64,000 nt of DNA, from positions 1,240,001-1,304,000 of the forward strand of contig OY764222.1 of assembly GCA_963668325.1 (NCBI GenBank). Reading direction: 5' to 3'. Made by a program: the position numbers and the translations under genes. Each line of letters begins with the position of its first letter. Position 1 is the first letter of the stretch. The notes under the pieces were generated by a model. That model ran no database searches, had not been told where the DNA came from, and saw only the letters and a list, made by a program, of their open reading frames with translations. Below, in pieces: positions 16,459 to 25,052 of this stretch. The DNA is from MPNP01 sp963668325. Lineage in GTDB: Bacteria; Pseudomonadota; Alphaproteobacteria; Rhodobacterales; Rhodobacteraceae.

Positions 16459-16998
16459 ATGTTTGGCTATTTACTGAGAAGGGTGTTTCGCCTTGCCGCA
16501 GTTTCCCGGACTAAGGTACGGAAACCCCCACCAATAAATAATAAGCCCAGAATAAAGTACCATCGTACTCCCACGTCAGATCAGATTATAGGGAGGGTGT
16601 ATGTAATTGATGGTGATAGTATCAAGTGTCAGGGCTATGAAATCCGATTGGATGATATTGATGCACCTGAATACCACCAAACTGCCTACAATTATGAAGG
16701 TAAGGAAATTAGGATTGGAGCTATTGCCAAATCTGCCCTAATCAAAAGACTTGCAGGAAAAACAGTAGAGGTGAAAGTAAGCAAGACTGATCGCTACGGT
16801 CGGACAGTAGGAACAGTATTTTGCGAAGGTGAAAATATTAATCTGTGGCTGATTAAAAGGGGGATGGCGGTATCTGCTTTTGGAAACAGATACTTCAAGG
16901 CAGAACAATGGGCAAAAGAGAAAAAATTGGGTATTTGGGGCCTGAATTCAAAATATACACCCCAGGAATGGAGAAACAGATTTAATCGAAAACCATAA
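16459..16998 (+). CDS. Thermonuclease family protein (SNase-like)
   Basis: A 179-residue staphylococcal-nuclease-like OB-fold protein that would cleave DNA and RNA in a calcium-dependent way. The domain spans about residues 48-170. It shows VYVIDGDSIK, the catalytic-type segment YEIRLDDIDAPEYHQ (Arg, Asp and Glu of the active site), TDRYGRTVGTVF (second catalytic Arg), and NLWLIKRGMAVSAFGNRYFKAE. The basic N-terminus (about 45 residues) has no clear signal peptide; it could be a weak membrane anchor. It is monocistronic after the tRNA gene. Similar small SNases are widespread in alphaproteobacteria. Confidence 0.88.
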   Translation: MFGYLLRRVFRLAAVSRTKVRKPPPINNKPRIKYHRTPTSDQIIGRVYVIDGDSIKCQGYEIRLDDIDAPEYHQTAYNYEGKEIRIGAIAKSALIKRLAGKTVEVKVSKTDRYGRTVGTVFCEGENINLWLIKRGMAVSAFGNRYFKAEQWAKEKKLGIWGLNSKYTPQEWRNRFNRKP

Positions 16999-17132
16999 AA
17001 TTTTGGCTCCTTGATTTTATTTTTCCCTAATAGAAAAGATTTATGATTCCTATCCTAAGGTATGTCAGTTGGACAAACTAATTCGCAGGGTCAAAGATCA
17101 TTTGATCTGCTATCCTGATTGACGCTAAACTG

Positions 17133-17699
17133 TTAACTTGATTGTCGCTTAATATCCAGATTAGGACTTCTTGGTCTGCATCTATTTAAATTAATAGCTT
17201 CCTGTATCAAATTTGAAGGGTTTTCTCCTACCCACAGGTGATAATCTAATAAAGGAACACCTCTTCCCTCAGGGTTTCCTTTTCCCCTCCCATTATCAAA
17301 GGTATGAAAAGCCTCAAGTTCAATTCCATAAGAATTACCAGTTAATTCCAAGGCAGTTGCAAGCATAATAGCATCCCCAGTAGTGAGGACCCTCCTGTTC
17401 GATGTTCCCCTTGAATATGGATAATCCTTTAGCATTCCAGCGTTGGTACAAATGTTTGGCCCCGGGGGAATGATCACAATTTTTTGTTTGAACAAATTAA
17501 TGAAATCAGTGAATGTTTTCTGGTCAGATTTCCTGATTTTTTTTGGTGATATTTCTGCTAGAGCAATTCCAGATGTAAAAACCTGATAAGTCGAATCACC
17601 CAAAACATTTGAAATATACCCCAGTTCATTCCTATAAGCTTCTTCATTATTTAGGTAAGCGATAAATACACAAGAATCCCAAAATACATTCTTGGTCAT
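17133..17699 (-). CDS. PIN-domain protein, probable toxin ribonuclease
   Basis: A 188-residue PIN-fold protein. With the ATG start at 17699 the acidic active-site residues are D8 (FWDSCVFIAYL), E49 (ALAEIS), D109 (TTGDAIMLATAL) and D135 (FHTFDNGRG), the complete set for a metal-dependent RNase of the VapC type. The ATG overlaps the stop of the upstream gene as TAATG, so translation is coupled; a TTG six bases earlier is less likely. The protein is longer than typical VapC (about 130), with a C-terminal extension of about 45 residues that includes GVPLLDYHLWVGE. A toxin role with the upstream protein as partner is inferred from this arrangement. Confidence 0.8.
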   Translation of the reverse strand: MTKNVFWDSCVFIAYLNNEEAYRNELGYISNVLGDSTYQVFTSGIALAEISPKKIRKSDQKTFTDFINLFKQKIVIIPPGPNICTNAGMLKDYPYSRGTSNRRVLTTGDAIMLATALELTGNSYGIELEAFHTFDNGRGKGNPEGRGVPLLDYHLWVGENPSNLIQEAINLNRCRPRSPNLDIKRQSS

Positions 17700-18511
17700 T
17701 ACCAAATGTCCTCTGGACCAGGATAAGAAAGATCAAACTTGCCTTGCCAATCAGAAAATTTCCCAGGTTTTTTTAGAATTTCGATGTTGGTAATATCAAG
17801 TCTTACCGGAAGCCGTTTATCTCCTTCATATGTCGCTTTGGCAAAAACAGTTACCGGTTTATCCAAAGATGCCCGCAAGGTCTGTATGGGAATAGATTCG
17901 CAATAACACTGTAATTCTTTTCTGGCCGCGAATAAAATCAATTTGGCTTTGGGAATATTTGTTCGAAGGTCAACTTCCTTTAGTTCGCCATCATAGCTTT
18001 CCAAAGCAGTTCCAATAAAATTTGGAAGTTGATTTTCCAACTTTTCGGAGGTTAATTTAACATTTTTCTGAAAGTGTTTATCTATTAGGATTTTGCTAAA
18101 TTTTTTCCCCTCAAGTCCGAATTCTGCGTGAGAAAAGGATTTGCCAACACCTTTGCATAGGCTCTTTAAGAGTTTTATAATACCAATACCAGAAGAATTG
18201 ATACTTTTTATTTCCCCCTCACTTACTTCTGTAATGAGTTTCTGAAAAGTATCAATCCCAGAATTGTCTGGGGGTAATAGCGGGTGCAAAGGTGTTTCCT
18301 CAAGAACAATTTCAGCACTACCTACTTTAAGGTCCTTGATATGATAAGAATAACTTTCACAACCATTTAAACATTTATCAGTTTGCTTTAAGGCCTTTTC
18401 CAGGAGAACCAATTTTTGTCCCAACACGCTAGGGCTTACTTTGTGACCATTTGCTAGTTGGGGGCCATACAACTTATAAATCAACTTATATTTATTCGTC
18501 ATCCCTGCCAC
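17699..18511 (-). CDS. Unknown protein coupled to a PIN protein (candidate antitoxin)
   Basis: A protein of about 270 residues that I do not recognise. The N-terminal part (YKLIYKLYGPQLANGHKVSPSVLGQKL) is followed by YHIKDLKVGSAEIVLEE, a pattern resembling proteins that precede PIN genes in other bacteria. A glycine/serine- and lysine-rich middle and a beta-rich C-terminal third (PVTVFAKATYEGDKRLPVRLDITNIEILK) follow. No DNA-binding helix-turn-helix or signal peptide is evident. GTG at 18511 has an AAAGGA site at good spacing; TTG 18514 and ATG 18502 are alternatives. It ends in a TAATG overlap with the PIN gene. The first-gene position and coupling suggest an antitoxin or partner subunit. 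Confidence 0.6.
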   Translation of the reverse strand: MAGMTNKYKLIYKLYGPQLANGHKVSPSVLGQKLVLLEKALKQTDKCLNGCESYSYHIKDLKVGSAEIVLEETPLHPLLPPDNSGIDTFQKLITEVSEGEIKSINSSGIGIIKLLKSLCKGVGKSFSHAEFGLEGKKFSKILIDKHFQKNVKLTSEKLENQLPNFIGTALESYDGELKEVDLRTNIPKAKLILFAARKELQCYCESIPIQTLRASLDKPVTVFAKATYEGDKRLPVRLDITNIEILKKPGKFSDWQGKFDLSYPGPEDIW

Positions 18512-18950
18512 CAAAATCCTTTCAGAAAATCCTGAGAATAGTTTTTGTTAAGGTTAGACCATTAATCTTTAATAATGAAATGACAATTTCTGTGATTTAA
18601 GCTAACTTTTGATTCTGCAAATGATAAGCTTTTAAGATCGTTTTAATGTTACGTTTTTGACAATTAATCAAAGGAAAGAACCTGAACAACAAAAATAGAA
18701 ACTTGGATTAGATTAGGGGTACATATCGAAACTAACGTTTTAATTACGTCACATCTCAAATGTGGAGTTATTCAAAATTTTCAAGTAACTCGTGAGGAAA
18801 GGGAAGTCAGGAAAAATATACAAATTGTTACAAACCCAAATACCACTCCTCAAGTTTGTCAGGCATTAAATTGCAGGATTTAGAAATTGCGGTTTGTTCC
18901 CCTTATCCCAATCCTTGAAAAATTTACTGCGACCTATTTTATCCCTCTAA
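18512..18950. other. Intergenic spacer, nothing recognised
   Basis: About 440 AT-rich bases between the start of the PIN-pair operon and the 3' end of the uronate dehydrogenase gene. It should contain the promoter of the PIN operon. I see no gene, repeat or strong hairpin. Confidence 0.4.
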
Positions 18951-19778
18951 TCAGGACCAGAGTGTACGTTCCAAATCTCCATCAAATTCGGCGCTACTGA
19001 AAATACCCCCTTGAAACTTATCACCGATCTCATCGGCGTCAATATTTTCCTGTGCGGCCAGGGCATGGGCTGCATGATCCTCGGCTTTATGCTTGGGGCG
19101 GTATCCCAGGCGAAAAGCCGGGCCATTGTCCCAGAAAGTTCGATCATTCGAAGAGGCACCAAAGACAATCTCATTGTGTAGATCAGGATGTTCCAAACCT
19201 ATCCTGACAAGCTGAAACAGATCCTCAATATGTATCCACATTGCAAGCCTTCTAACGTCCACAGGCTTCTCAGCCACATTCCCAATTCTGATGGAAAGGC
19301 ATCTCATCCCGTGCTTGTCTGCATAGAGTGCACACAATGCTTCACCAAAGACCTTCGATAGACCATATCGGGAGTCAGGGCGAACCTTGGATTCCACACA
19401 AATTCGCTTTAACCGGGAATACATGCCAGTAGCGTGGTTGGAAGAGGCAAATACCACACGTTCGACCCCTGCCTTGTGGGCGGCTTTCATCAATGTCATC
19501 ATGCCCTGGATATTGCAGGAGTTTACCGTATCCCAATCACTTTCTTCACGTTGTCCACCCAAATGAAAGATACCATCCACACCATTGCAAATTTGCTCCA
19601 TGGTTTGTTCATCATTCAGATCACCCCTGGCAAAGGATTCATTATCAGATAGATCGGAAATCTCCCTGAGATCGCTTAAAATTATCCGGGAATATCGTGA
19701 ACGCAGAAGAGGTCTAATTCTTGTGCCTATATCACCTGCAGCACCGGTTAGTAGGACTGTCTTGTTTAGAATGGTCAT
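18951..19778 (-). CDS. udh: Uronate dehydrogenase-like NAD-dependent epimerase/dehydratase-fold enzyme
   Basis: A 275-residue short-chain (extended SDR) enzyme. The NAD site is LLTGAAGDIGTRIRPLL, followed by DGIFHLGG, VFASSNHATG and the catalytic Ser plus Y-x3-K in RYGLSKVFGEALC. The late pattern VFGASSNDRTFWDNG and LGYRPKHKAEDHA closely resembles uronate dehydrogenases, which oxidise galacturonate or glucuronate to the aldarolactone using NAD. This is the first step of an oxidative uronate pathway; no other uronate gene is adjacent. It precedes ubiB by 55 bases with no obvious functional link. Closely related SDRs of unknown substrate exist, so the substrate is probable rather than certain. 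Confidence 0.8.
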   Translation of the reverse strand: MTILNKTVLLTGAAGDIGTRIRPLLRSRYSRIILSDLREISDLSDNESFARGDLNDEQTMEQICNGVDGIFHLGGQREESDWDTVNSCNIQGMMTLMKAAHKAGVERVVFASSNHATGMYSRLKRICVESKVRPDSRYGLSKVFGEALCALYADKHGMRCLSIRIGNVAEKPVDVRRLAMWIHIEDLFQLVRIGLEHPDLHNEIVFGASSNDRTFWDNGPAFRLGYRPKHKAEDHAAHALAAQENIDADEIGDKFQGGIFSSAEFDGDLERTLWS

Positions 19779-19833
19779 TTTATTCCTATTCCGAATTGTT
19801 GATAAATTAGTTATGGCATTGATGCTGTTGAAA

Positions 19834-21360
19834 TCACTCAGATATGATCAAAATCCCAAGAATAGAAACCAGTATTCCAATCAAAATCCCGACAAAAAAG
19901 CTTCTTTTACCCCAAATAGTAGGCGGTGGCACTTTCGGTTCGAGGTTTTGCGAGAGATTCTTCAACAGTTCAGGAAACTGTGGTGGTAATCTTGACAAAG
20001 ACTTAAGTGCCTTGATGGTATCATTTAATACAGCAACAGGTCCGACATGTTTGCGGATGTAATCTTCCACCACAGGTTTTGAAACGTCCCACATATTGAG
20101 TTTCGGATTTAAGCTTCGTGCGACTCCTTCAACTACCACCATGGTTCTTTGCAGTAAAATCAACTCAGTACGGGTTTCCATTCCGAACCTCTCGGTAACT
20201 TCAAAAAGGTGACCTAGTAATCTAGCCATTGAAATATGGCTTGCATCCATCCCCAGGATAGGTTCTGCTACTGATCTAAGAGCTTGGGCAAAATCATCTA
20301 CATTCTGATCTGATGGAACATAACCGGCCTCGAAATGGACTTCGGCAACTCGGTGATAATCCTGGTTGATAAAACCATACAGGATTTCGGCGTAAACCCT
20401 CCTGGTATAGCTGTCGATTCGACCCATGATGCCAAAATCCAGAGTAATGATCTCGCCCTCTGAATTTACTTTCAGATTACCCTGGTGCAGGTCGGCATGA
20501 AAAAAACCATCTCTCAATGCCTGTTGCAGGAACATTTGGATCAATCTTGTAGCTAACAATTCAAGGTTATGATTGTCCTTCTTTAAGTCATCAATTTCAT
20601 TTAGATTGATCCCTTCTGCCCAGTCGAGGGTAACAACCCTTTTGCCGGAAAGTTCCCATTGAACCCTGGGAACGGTAATTCCTTCATCACCTGCTGTAGT
20701 AGCAGCAAATTCATCAGCGGCAGAAGCTTCCAATCTAAGGTCCAGCTCTCGCAGGACAACCCCTTCAAAATGCTTGACAACTTCATTGGGTCGTAATCTT
20801 CGCGAAGCTGGAGAGAGGGATTTTACAAGCCAGGCAGCAAGATAAAAGGCTTCAATATCCTTTTGAAAGGCCTTTTCGATATTTGGTCTAAGGACCTTTA
20901 CTGCAACATGTTGACCTGTTTTTCTAATTGTAGCCTTATGGACCTGCGCAATTGATGCTGCAGCAATAGGTTCGCTAAAATCCGAAAAAACATCCTCAAC
21001 CTTGATTCCCAGTTCTGTTTCAACAGATTCTTTGGCTACTTTGGTGGAAAATGGAGGTAAACGGTCCAGAAGAACTTGGAGTTCGACTGCCAATTCTCCG
21101 CCAACAATGTCGGGTCTGGTGGATAGAAGTTGCCCAAATTTGATATAGGCTGGGCCCAAAGCTGTTAAGGCTCTGGATACTGGCGCCAGGTCCTTACTCC
21201 CTTTCAAACCAAAAATTGAGAAGGGAACACCCATTACGCGGGCAAGGATTTTTAAATTGGGATGGATATCCAGAAAATTTAAAGCAACTTTCATTGCCCC
21301 GGTTCTCTGAAAAGTAGCCCCGGTCCTTACCAGGCGAAAAATCTTATGTGGACCTCGCAT
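19834..21360 (-). CDS. ubiB: UbiB, ABC1/ADCK-type atypical kinase for ubiquinone synthesis
   Basis: A 508-residue protein of the UbiB family, ATPases needed for ubiquinone biosynthesis. It shows the family motif LGPAYIKFGQLLSTRPDIVG (the KxGQ element), the alanine-rich nucleotide loop EPIAAASIAQVHKA, VAVKVLRPNIEKAF, and the catalytic segment FFHADLHQGNL followed by LDFGIMGRID. Two C-terminal membrane helices (SFFVGILIGILVSILGILII at the end) anchor it to the inner membrane. Its start lies 3 bases after the ubiE stop, the standard ubiE-ubiB operon of alphaproteobacteria. Confidence 0.95.
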   Translation of the reverse strand: MRGPHKIFRLVRTGATFQRTGAMKVALNFLDIHPNLKILARVMGVPFSIFGLKGSKDLAPVSRALTALGPAYIKFGQLLSTRPDIVGGELAVELQVLLDRLPPFSTKVAKESVETELGIKVEDVFSDFSEPIAAASIAQVHKATIRKTGQHVAVKVLRPNIEKAFQKDIEAFYLAAWLVKSLSPASRRLRPNEVVKHFEGVVLRELDLRLEASAADEFAATTAGDEGITVPRVQWELSGKRVVTLDWAEGINLNEIDDLKKDNHNLELLATRLIQMFLQQALRDGFFHADLHQGNLKVNSEGEIITLDFGIMGRIDSYTRRVYAEILYGFINQDYHRVAEVHFEAGYVPSDQNVDDFAQALRSVAEPILGMDASHISMARLLGHLFEVTERFGMETRTELILLQRTMVVVEGVARSLNPKLNMWDVSKPVVEDYIRKHVGPVAVLNDTIKALKSLSRLPPQFPELLKNLSQNLEPKVPPPTIWGKRSFFVGILIGILVSILGILIISE

Positions 21361-21363
21361 TAC

Positions 21364-22116
21364 CTAAAGCTTCCATCCAGAATGAATTGCCACCACTCCG
21401 AAGGAAAGGTTACGGTAGCGTGTATTGCCAAATCCAGCCTCCAACATCAATTCCTTCAATTGCTCCTGATTTGGAAACTTCCTTATACTTTCAACCAAAT
21501 ACTGATAACTGTCCTCGTCTCTGGCTATGAAACCTCCCAGCTTGGGAATAACATTAAATGAATAACTGTCGTATATTTTTCTGAGACCAGCATTGGAAAT
21601 ATTACTGAACTCCAGAACAAGTAGCCGGCCTCCAATCTTCAATACCCGATAAATTTCTTTCAGGGCATTGGAATAATTTCGAAAGTTTCGCAAACCAAAA
21701 CCAATGGTACAATAATCAAACTGGTTGTCCTTGAAGGGGAGTTGCAAACCGTCACCAACGATCCAGGAAATGGACTGATTGGACGCGTCTTTACCAATTT
21801 TGTTTCTGCCCTCAAAAATCATATCCGGTGTTAAATCAACAATATGGACCTTGACCCCTGCATTACGCTTAAGGATCCTCTTGGCAATATCGCCAGTGCC
21901 CCCGGCCAGATCAAGACAGGTGGTATTATCCAGAGGTGCCATCCAATCAACCAGGGCATCCTTCCAAACCCGGTGGATACCAAATGACATGGTGTCATTC
22001 ATGATATCATATTTCGAGGATACATTGGAAAAAACGTTCTTAACCAGTCCGGTTTTTTCTTCTTCGGATACAGTCCTGTAACCAAAGCTTGTATTCTCCA
22101 AGTTGGGATTTTCCAT
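21364..22116 (-). CDS. ubiE: Ubiquinone/menaquinone C-methyltransferase UbiE
   Basis: A 250-residue class I SAM-dependent methyltransferase that C-methylates the 2-polyprenyl-benzoquinol ring in ubiquinone synthesis. Motif I reads CLDLAGGTGDIAKRIL. VFSNVSSKYDIMNDTMSFG near the N-terminus and YCTIGFGLRNFRNYSNALKE in the middle are UbiE signatures. RVLKIGGRLLVLEFS is the usual post-motif. Its length is typical. It is first in the ubiE-ubiB operon and divergent from the TPP-riboswitch-controlled thiamine operon; in relatives, mutM is usually the immediate divergent neighbour. Confidence 0.96.
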   Translation of the reverse strand: MENPNLENTSFGYRTVSEEEKTGLVKNVFSNVSSKYDIMNDTMSFGIHRVWKDALVDWMAPLDNTTCLDLAGGTGDIAKRILKRNAGVKVHIVDLTPDMIFEGRNKIGKDASNQSISWIVGDGLQLPFKDNQFDYCTIGFGLRNFRNYSNALKEIYRVLKIGGRLLVLEFSNISNAGLRKIYDSYSFNVIPKLGGFIARDEDSYQYLVESIRKFPNQEQLKELMLEAGFGNTRYRNLSFGVVAIHSGWKL

Positions 22117-22314
22117 AATGAGTATTTTTCAAAAATGCTGATAGAAACTGTCAATATCTTTTAAGGTATTTGTAGCAATTTCACCTTAACATTTATTGCC
22201 TCGCTGAATTCTTGCAAGGAGTAGGTGCTTAGGAATCCCGATGGAAATCCATTACCGCAGGAAGCAAATTTGACCTTTGAGGTTGATTTCGGCCCAGTTC
22301 CCATCTATTTCACT

Positions 22315-22413
22315 AGAAGTTCTCTTGGGGAGCCCTTATGGCTGAGAGGTATTACTTACCGACCCGTTGAACCTGATCCGGTTAATACCGGCGTAGGGAT
22401 TGAGGAGCTTCTT
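22315..22413 (+). promoter_or_regulatory. TPP riboswitch (THI element) controlling thiBPQ
   Basis: The conserved cores are plain: CTTGGGGAGCC, GGCTGAGAGG, ACCCGTTGAACCTGATCCGG and GGCGTAGGGA. P1 is formed by AGAAG at the 5' side and CTTCT near 22408-22412. Downstream, CTACGCC (22434-22440) is a perfect complement of GGCGTAG (22390-22396), so the aptamer's 3' strand can pair alternatively, 20 bases before the thiB start codon. That gives a plausible expression platform. TPP binding is expected to reduce transporter expression. Confidence 0.95.
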
Positions 22414-22460
22414 AAACCCAGCCTCCCTTGATTCTACGCCACAGATAAAAGAGTATTTTT

Positions 22461-23447
22461 ATGTTGCGTAATATTTTAATTACCCTTTCATTCCTGATGT
22501 GTGCCTTTACCCTCAGGGCTGAAACGTTGGTGGTATACACTTATGATTCCTTTACCAGTGATTGGGGACCAGGTCCCAAAATTGCTGAAGCATTTGAACA
22601 GGAATGTAATTGCGAAATTGAATGGCGGTCTGGTGTTGATGCCGCTTTACTACTTTCATTGCTCAAGGCCGAAGGAAAAAATTCTGAAGCAGATGTGGTT
22701 CTTGGTTTGGATACCAACCTTATGGCCGAAGCTGTGGAAAGTGGTTTGGTTGCCCCACATGGTCTTGACGTAAATTACATCCTGCCATTGGAATGGAGCG
22801 ATCCTAATTTTGTTCCATTCGATTATGGTTTTTTTGCCCTGATGTATGATAGTGAAGCCTTGCCTAACCCACCACAAACAATGGCAGAACTCATAGCAGG
22901 TAGCACTACGAAAGACCTTATTATCCAGGATCCCAGAACCAGTTCACCTGGATTGGGATTTGTTTTTTGGTTAAGGACCCTTTATGGCGAAGATACCCCC
23001 GAAGTCTGGTCTAAATTATCCACCAGAATTTTAACCGTGACCCCTGGATGGGGCGAAGCTTACGGAATGTTCCTGGAGGGAGAAGCTCCAATGGTAATGA
23101 GTTATACAACCTCACAATCATACCATGAAGTGGTTGAGGAAACTTCAAGGTATAAGGCACTGATCTTTCCCGAAGGACACTACATGCAGGTGGAGGTGGC
23201 CGGCATAGGAGCCCATTCCAATCAACCTGATTTAGCAAGGAATTTTTTGAAATTTCTGGTTTCGGAAAGGGCCCAGAAATTCATTCCCACCACCAACTGG
23301 ATGTATCCGGTTGTTGAAGTCGGAGCTGATTTGCCCGAGGCCATGCGAGGGCTGGAACAACCATTTCCTAATTTTCTCTTGGATCCCCAGCAGGCGGACG
23401 AAGTCAGAGAAGATTGGATTTCCGAGTGGTTGGCAGCCATCAATTAG
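22461..23447 (+). CDS. thiB: Thiamine ABC transporter substrate-binding protein
   Basis: A 328-residue periplasmic protein with a signal peptide (cleavage near LRAE, residue 21). The mature start LVVYTYDSFTSDWGPG and the segment EWRSGVDAALLLSLL are typical of ThiB/TbpA, as are DVVLGLDTNLMAEA, FVPFDYGFFALMYDSE and MSYTTSQSYHEV. It captures thiamine, and probably its phosphates, for the ThiPQ importer. It is first in the operon behind the TPP riboswitch. The ribosome-binding site is weak (AAAAGAG), consistent with control through the leader. Confidence 0.93.
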   Translation: MLRNILITLSFLMCAFTLRAETLVVYTYDSFTSDWGPGPKIAEAFEQECNCEIEWRSGVDAALLLSLLKAEGKNSEADVVLGLDTNLMAEAVESGLVAPHGLDVNYILPLEWSDPNFVPFDYGFFALMYDSEALPNPPQTMAELIAGSTTKDLIIQDPRTSSPGLGFVFWLRTLYGEDTPEVWSKLSTRILTVTPGWGEAYGMFLEGEAPMVMSYTTSQSYHEVVEETSRYKALIFPEGHYMQVEVAGIGAHSNQPDLARNFLKFLVSERAQKFIPTTNWMYPVVEVGADLPEAMRGLEQPFPNFLLDPQQADEVREDWISEWLAAIN

Positions 23448-23453
23448 TCGTTC

Positions 23454-25052
23454 ATGGTCGGTTACAAACCATTTATCTGGCCTGGGGTCTTGGCATTAGC
23501 GATTACCCCGGGCCTTGCGGTTGTCGCTATTCTTTACATGATCTGGCTTTCCTTCGGAAATCTTCAGTCATTTAGCATCGACAGCTATTTGCTTGGAGTG
23601 TTGGAATTTACCCTGCTTCAGGCTACCTTATCTACCCTTCTTTCCTTACTATTTGCCTTACCTGTTGCCAGAGCCCTGGCCCGCAGGAATAATTTTCCCG
23701 GTCGACAAGCACTTCTGAAGCTATTTGGGCTTCCACTAGTGATTCCAGTAGTGGTAACCGTCTTTGGAATAACAGCGATCTGGGGACAGAATGGATTAGT
23801 AAGCGAATCCATGCAATATGTGGGGTTTGATGGGCTCAGTCCCCTTTATGGATTAACCGGGATTTTAATTGCCCACACATTCTTCAATATGCCTTTAATG
23901 GTACGTTTAATGTTGCCGATTTGGGAATCAATTCCGGGTGAGTATTGGCGAATTGCAAGTATGACCGGGATGAACTCCCTTGCCATGTTTCGCTTTATTG
24001 AACTCCCCAAACTAAGAGATGGATTGCCTGGTATCATAATTCTTGTTTTCTTACTTTGCTTCACAAGTTTTACGATTGTTTTGATTCTGGGCGGTGGTCC
24101 TCAGGCAACAACCATTGAAGTGGCTATCTATCACGAGGTCAGGTCAAATTTTAACCTTCCCAAGGCTATTTTTCTGGCCTTGATGCAGGTGGCTATTTGT
24201 CTATTAGTTTCATTACTTTTGTTAAAATTTGCCTTGTTCCAACCAAGCTCTTCAACAGAAAATCGTGAAATCACCCGATCAGATACGCTAACCACACTTA
24301 GCAAGATTAATGATGCTTTCTGGATAACTTTTGGCTGCTTGTGGGTAGCTGCTCCCATCGTGGGGATTATTACCAGGGGATTATTTGGCCCGATTGTTCA
24401 GGTACTTGGTAATCAGGCTGTTTGGGAGGCAACATTCCGTAGTTTGATGGTAGGTTTGGGCTCGGGTCTTATTGCTGTCACCCTTGGTTTGTTGTTATCA
24501 TCGACAACAAGAGATATTGCGGTCAGGGGTAAGAAGGTAGGACTGGCTAATCGTCTGGAACTGACGGGTAGCCAGGCTTTGATTGTTTCGCCCATTATAT
24601 TGGGTACCGGCCTTTATGTGATTTTGATTCCCTGGATTTCAGTTTTTGAGTACAGCCTCTATCTTGCTACAATCATTAACGGATTGATTGCGGTACCTTT
24701 TGTTTTAAGATTGGTTAGTCCAATACTCAGACAGAATGCCGAGAATCACGATGCATTGTGTAACAGTTTGGGACTCAGTGGGTTGAACAGAATCAGGATT
24801 GTTGAACTTCCTCTCATCAAAAAGGAAGTAATTCTGGCCTTCGCTTTAACAACAGCCATGGCAACAGGAGATTTGACGTCAGTTGTTTTCTTTAGTTCGG
24901 GGAGGGATCCTACCTTAGCCCTGATGTTGTACCAGGCACTGGGAAATTATCGGGTTAATGAATCAGCTGTTATGGCTCTTCTCCTTATTGTTGTTTGTCT
25001 GATGGTATTTGTGATTATTGAAAGGTTAGGCTATGTCCTTCTCAGGTCTTGA
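23454..25052 (+). CDS. thiP: Thiamine ABC transporter permease
   Basis: A 532-residue permease with two homologous halves of about six membrane helices each, as in ThiP of enterobacteria. Each half ends with an EAA loop that contacts the ATPase: EYWRIASMTGMNSLAMFRFIELP in the first half, and the region around CNSLGLSGLNRIRIVELP in the second. It begins 6 bases after the thiB stop and overlaps thiQ by 20 bases, so the three genes are one transcript. The size is standard. Confidence 0.93.
   Translation: MVGYKPFIWPGVLALAITPGLAVVAILYMIWLSFGNLQSFSIDSYLLGVLEFTLLQATLSTLLSLLFALPVARALARRNNFPGRQALLKLFGLPLVIPVVVTVFGITAIWGQNGLVSESMQYVGFDGLSPLYGLTGILIAHTFFNMPLMVRLMLPIWESIPGEYWRIASMTGMNSLAMFRFIELPKLRDGLPGIIILVFLLCFTSFTIVLILGGGPQATTIEVAIYHEVRSNFNLPKAIFLALMQVAICLLVSLLLLKFALFQPSSSTENREITRSDTLTTLSKINDAFWITFGCLWVAAPIVGIITRGLFGPIVQVLGNQAVWEATFRSLMVGLGSGLIAVTLGLLLSSTTRDIAVRGKKVGLANRLELTGSQALIVSPIILGTGLYVILIPWISVFEYSLYLATIINGLIAVPFVLRLVSPILRQNAENHDALCNSLGLSGLNRIRIVELPLIKKEVILAFALTTAMATGDLTSVVFFSSGRDPTLALMLYQALGNYRVNESAVMALLLIVVCLMVFVIIERLGYVLLRS

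Noticed and set aside
22225..22431. Open frame of about 68 codons upstream of thiB
   Set aside because: It coincides with the TPP riboswitch; its codons are explained by the conserved RNA sequence and there is no ribosome site.
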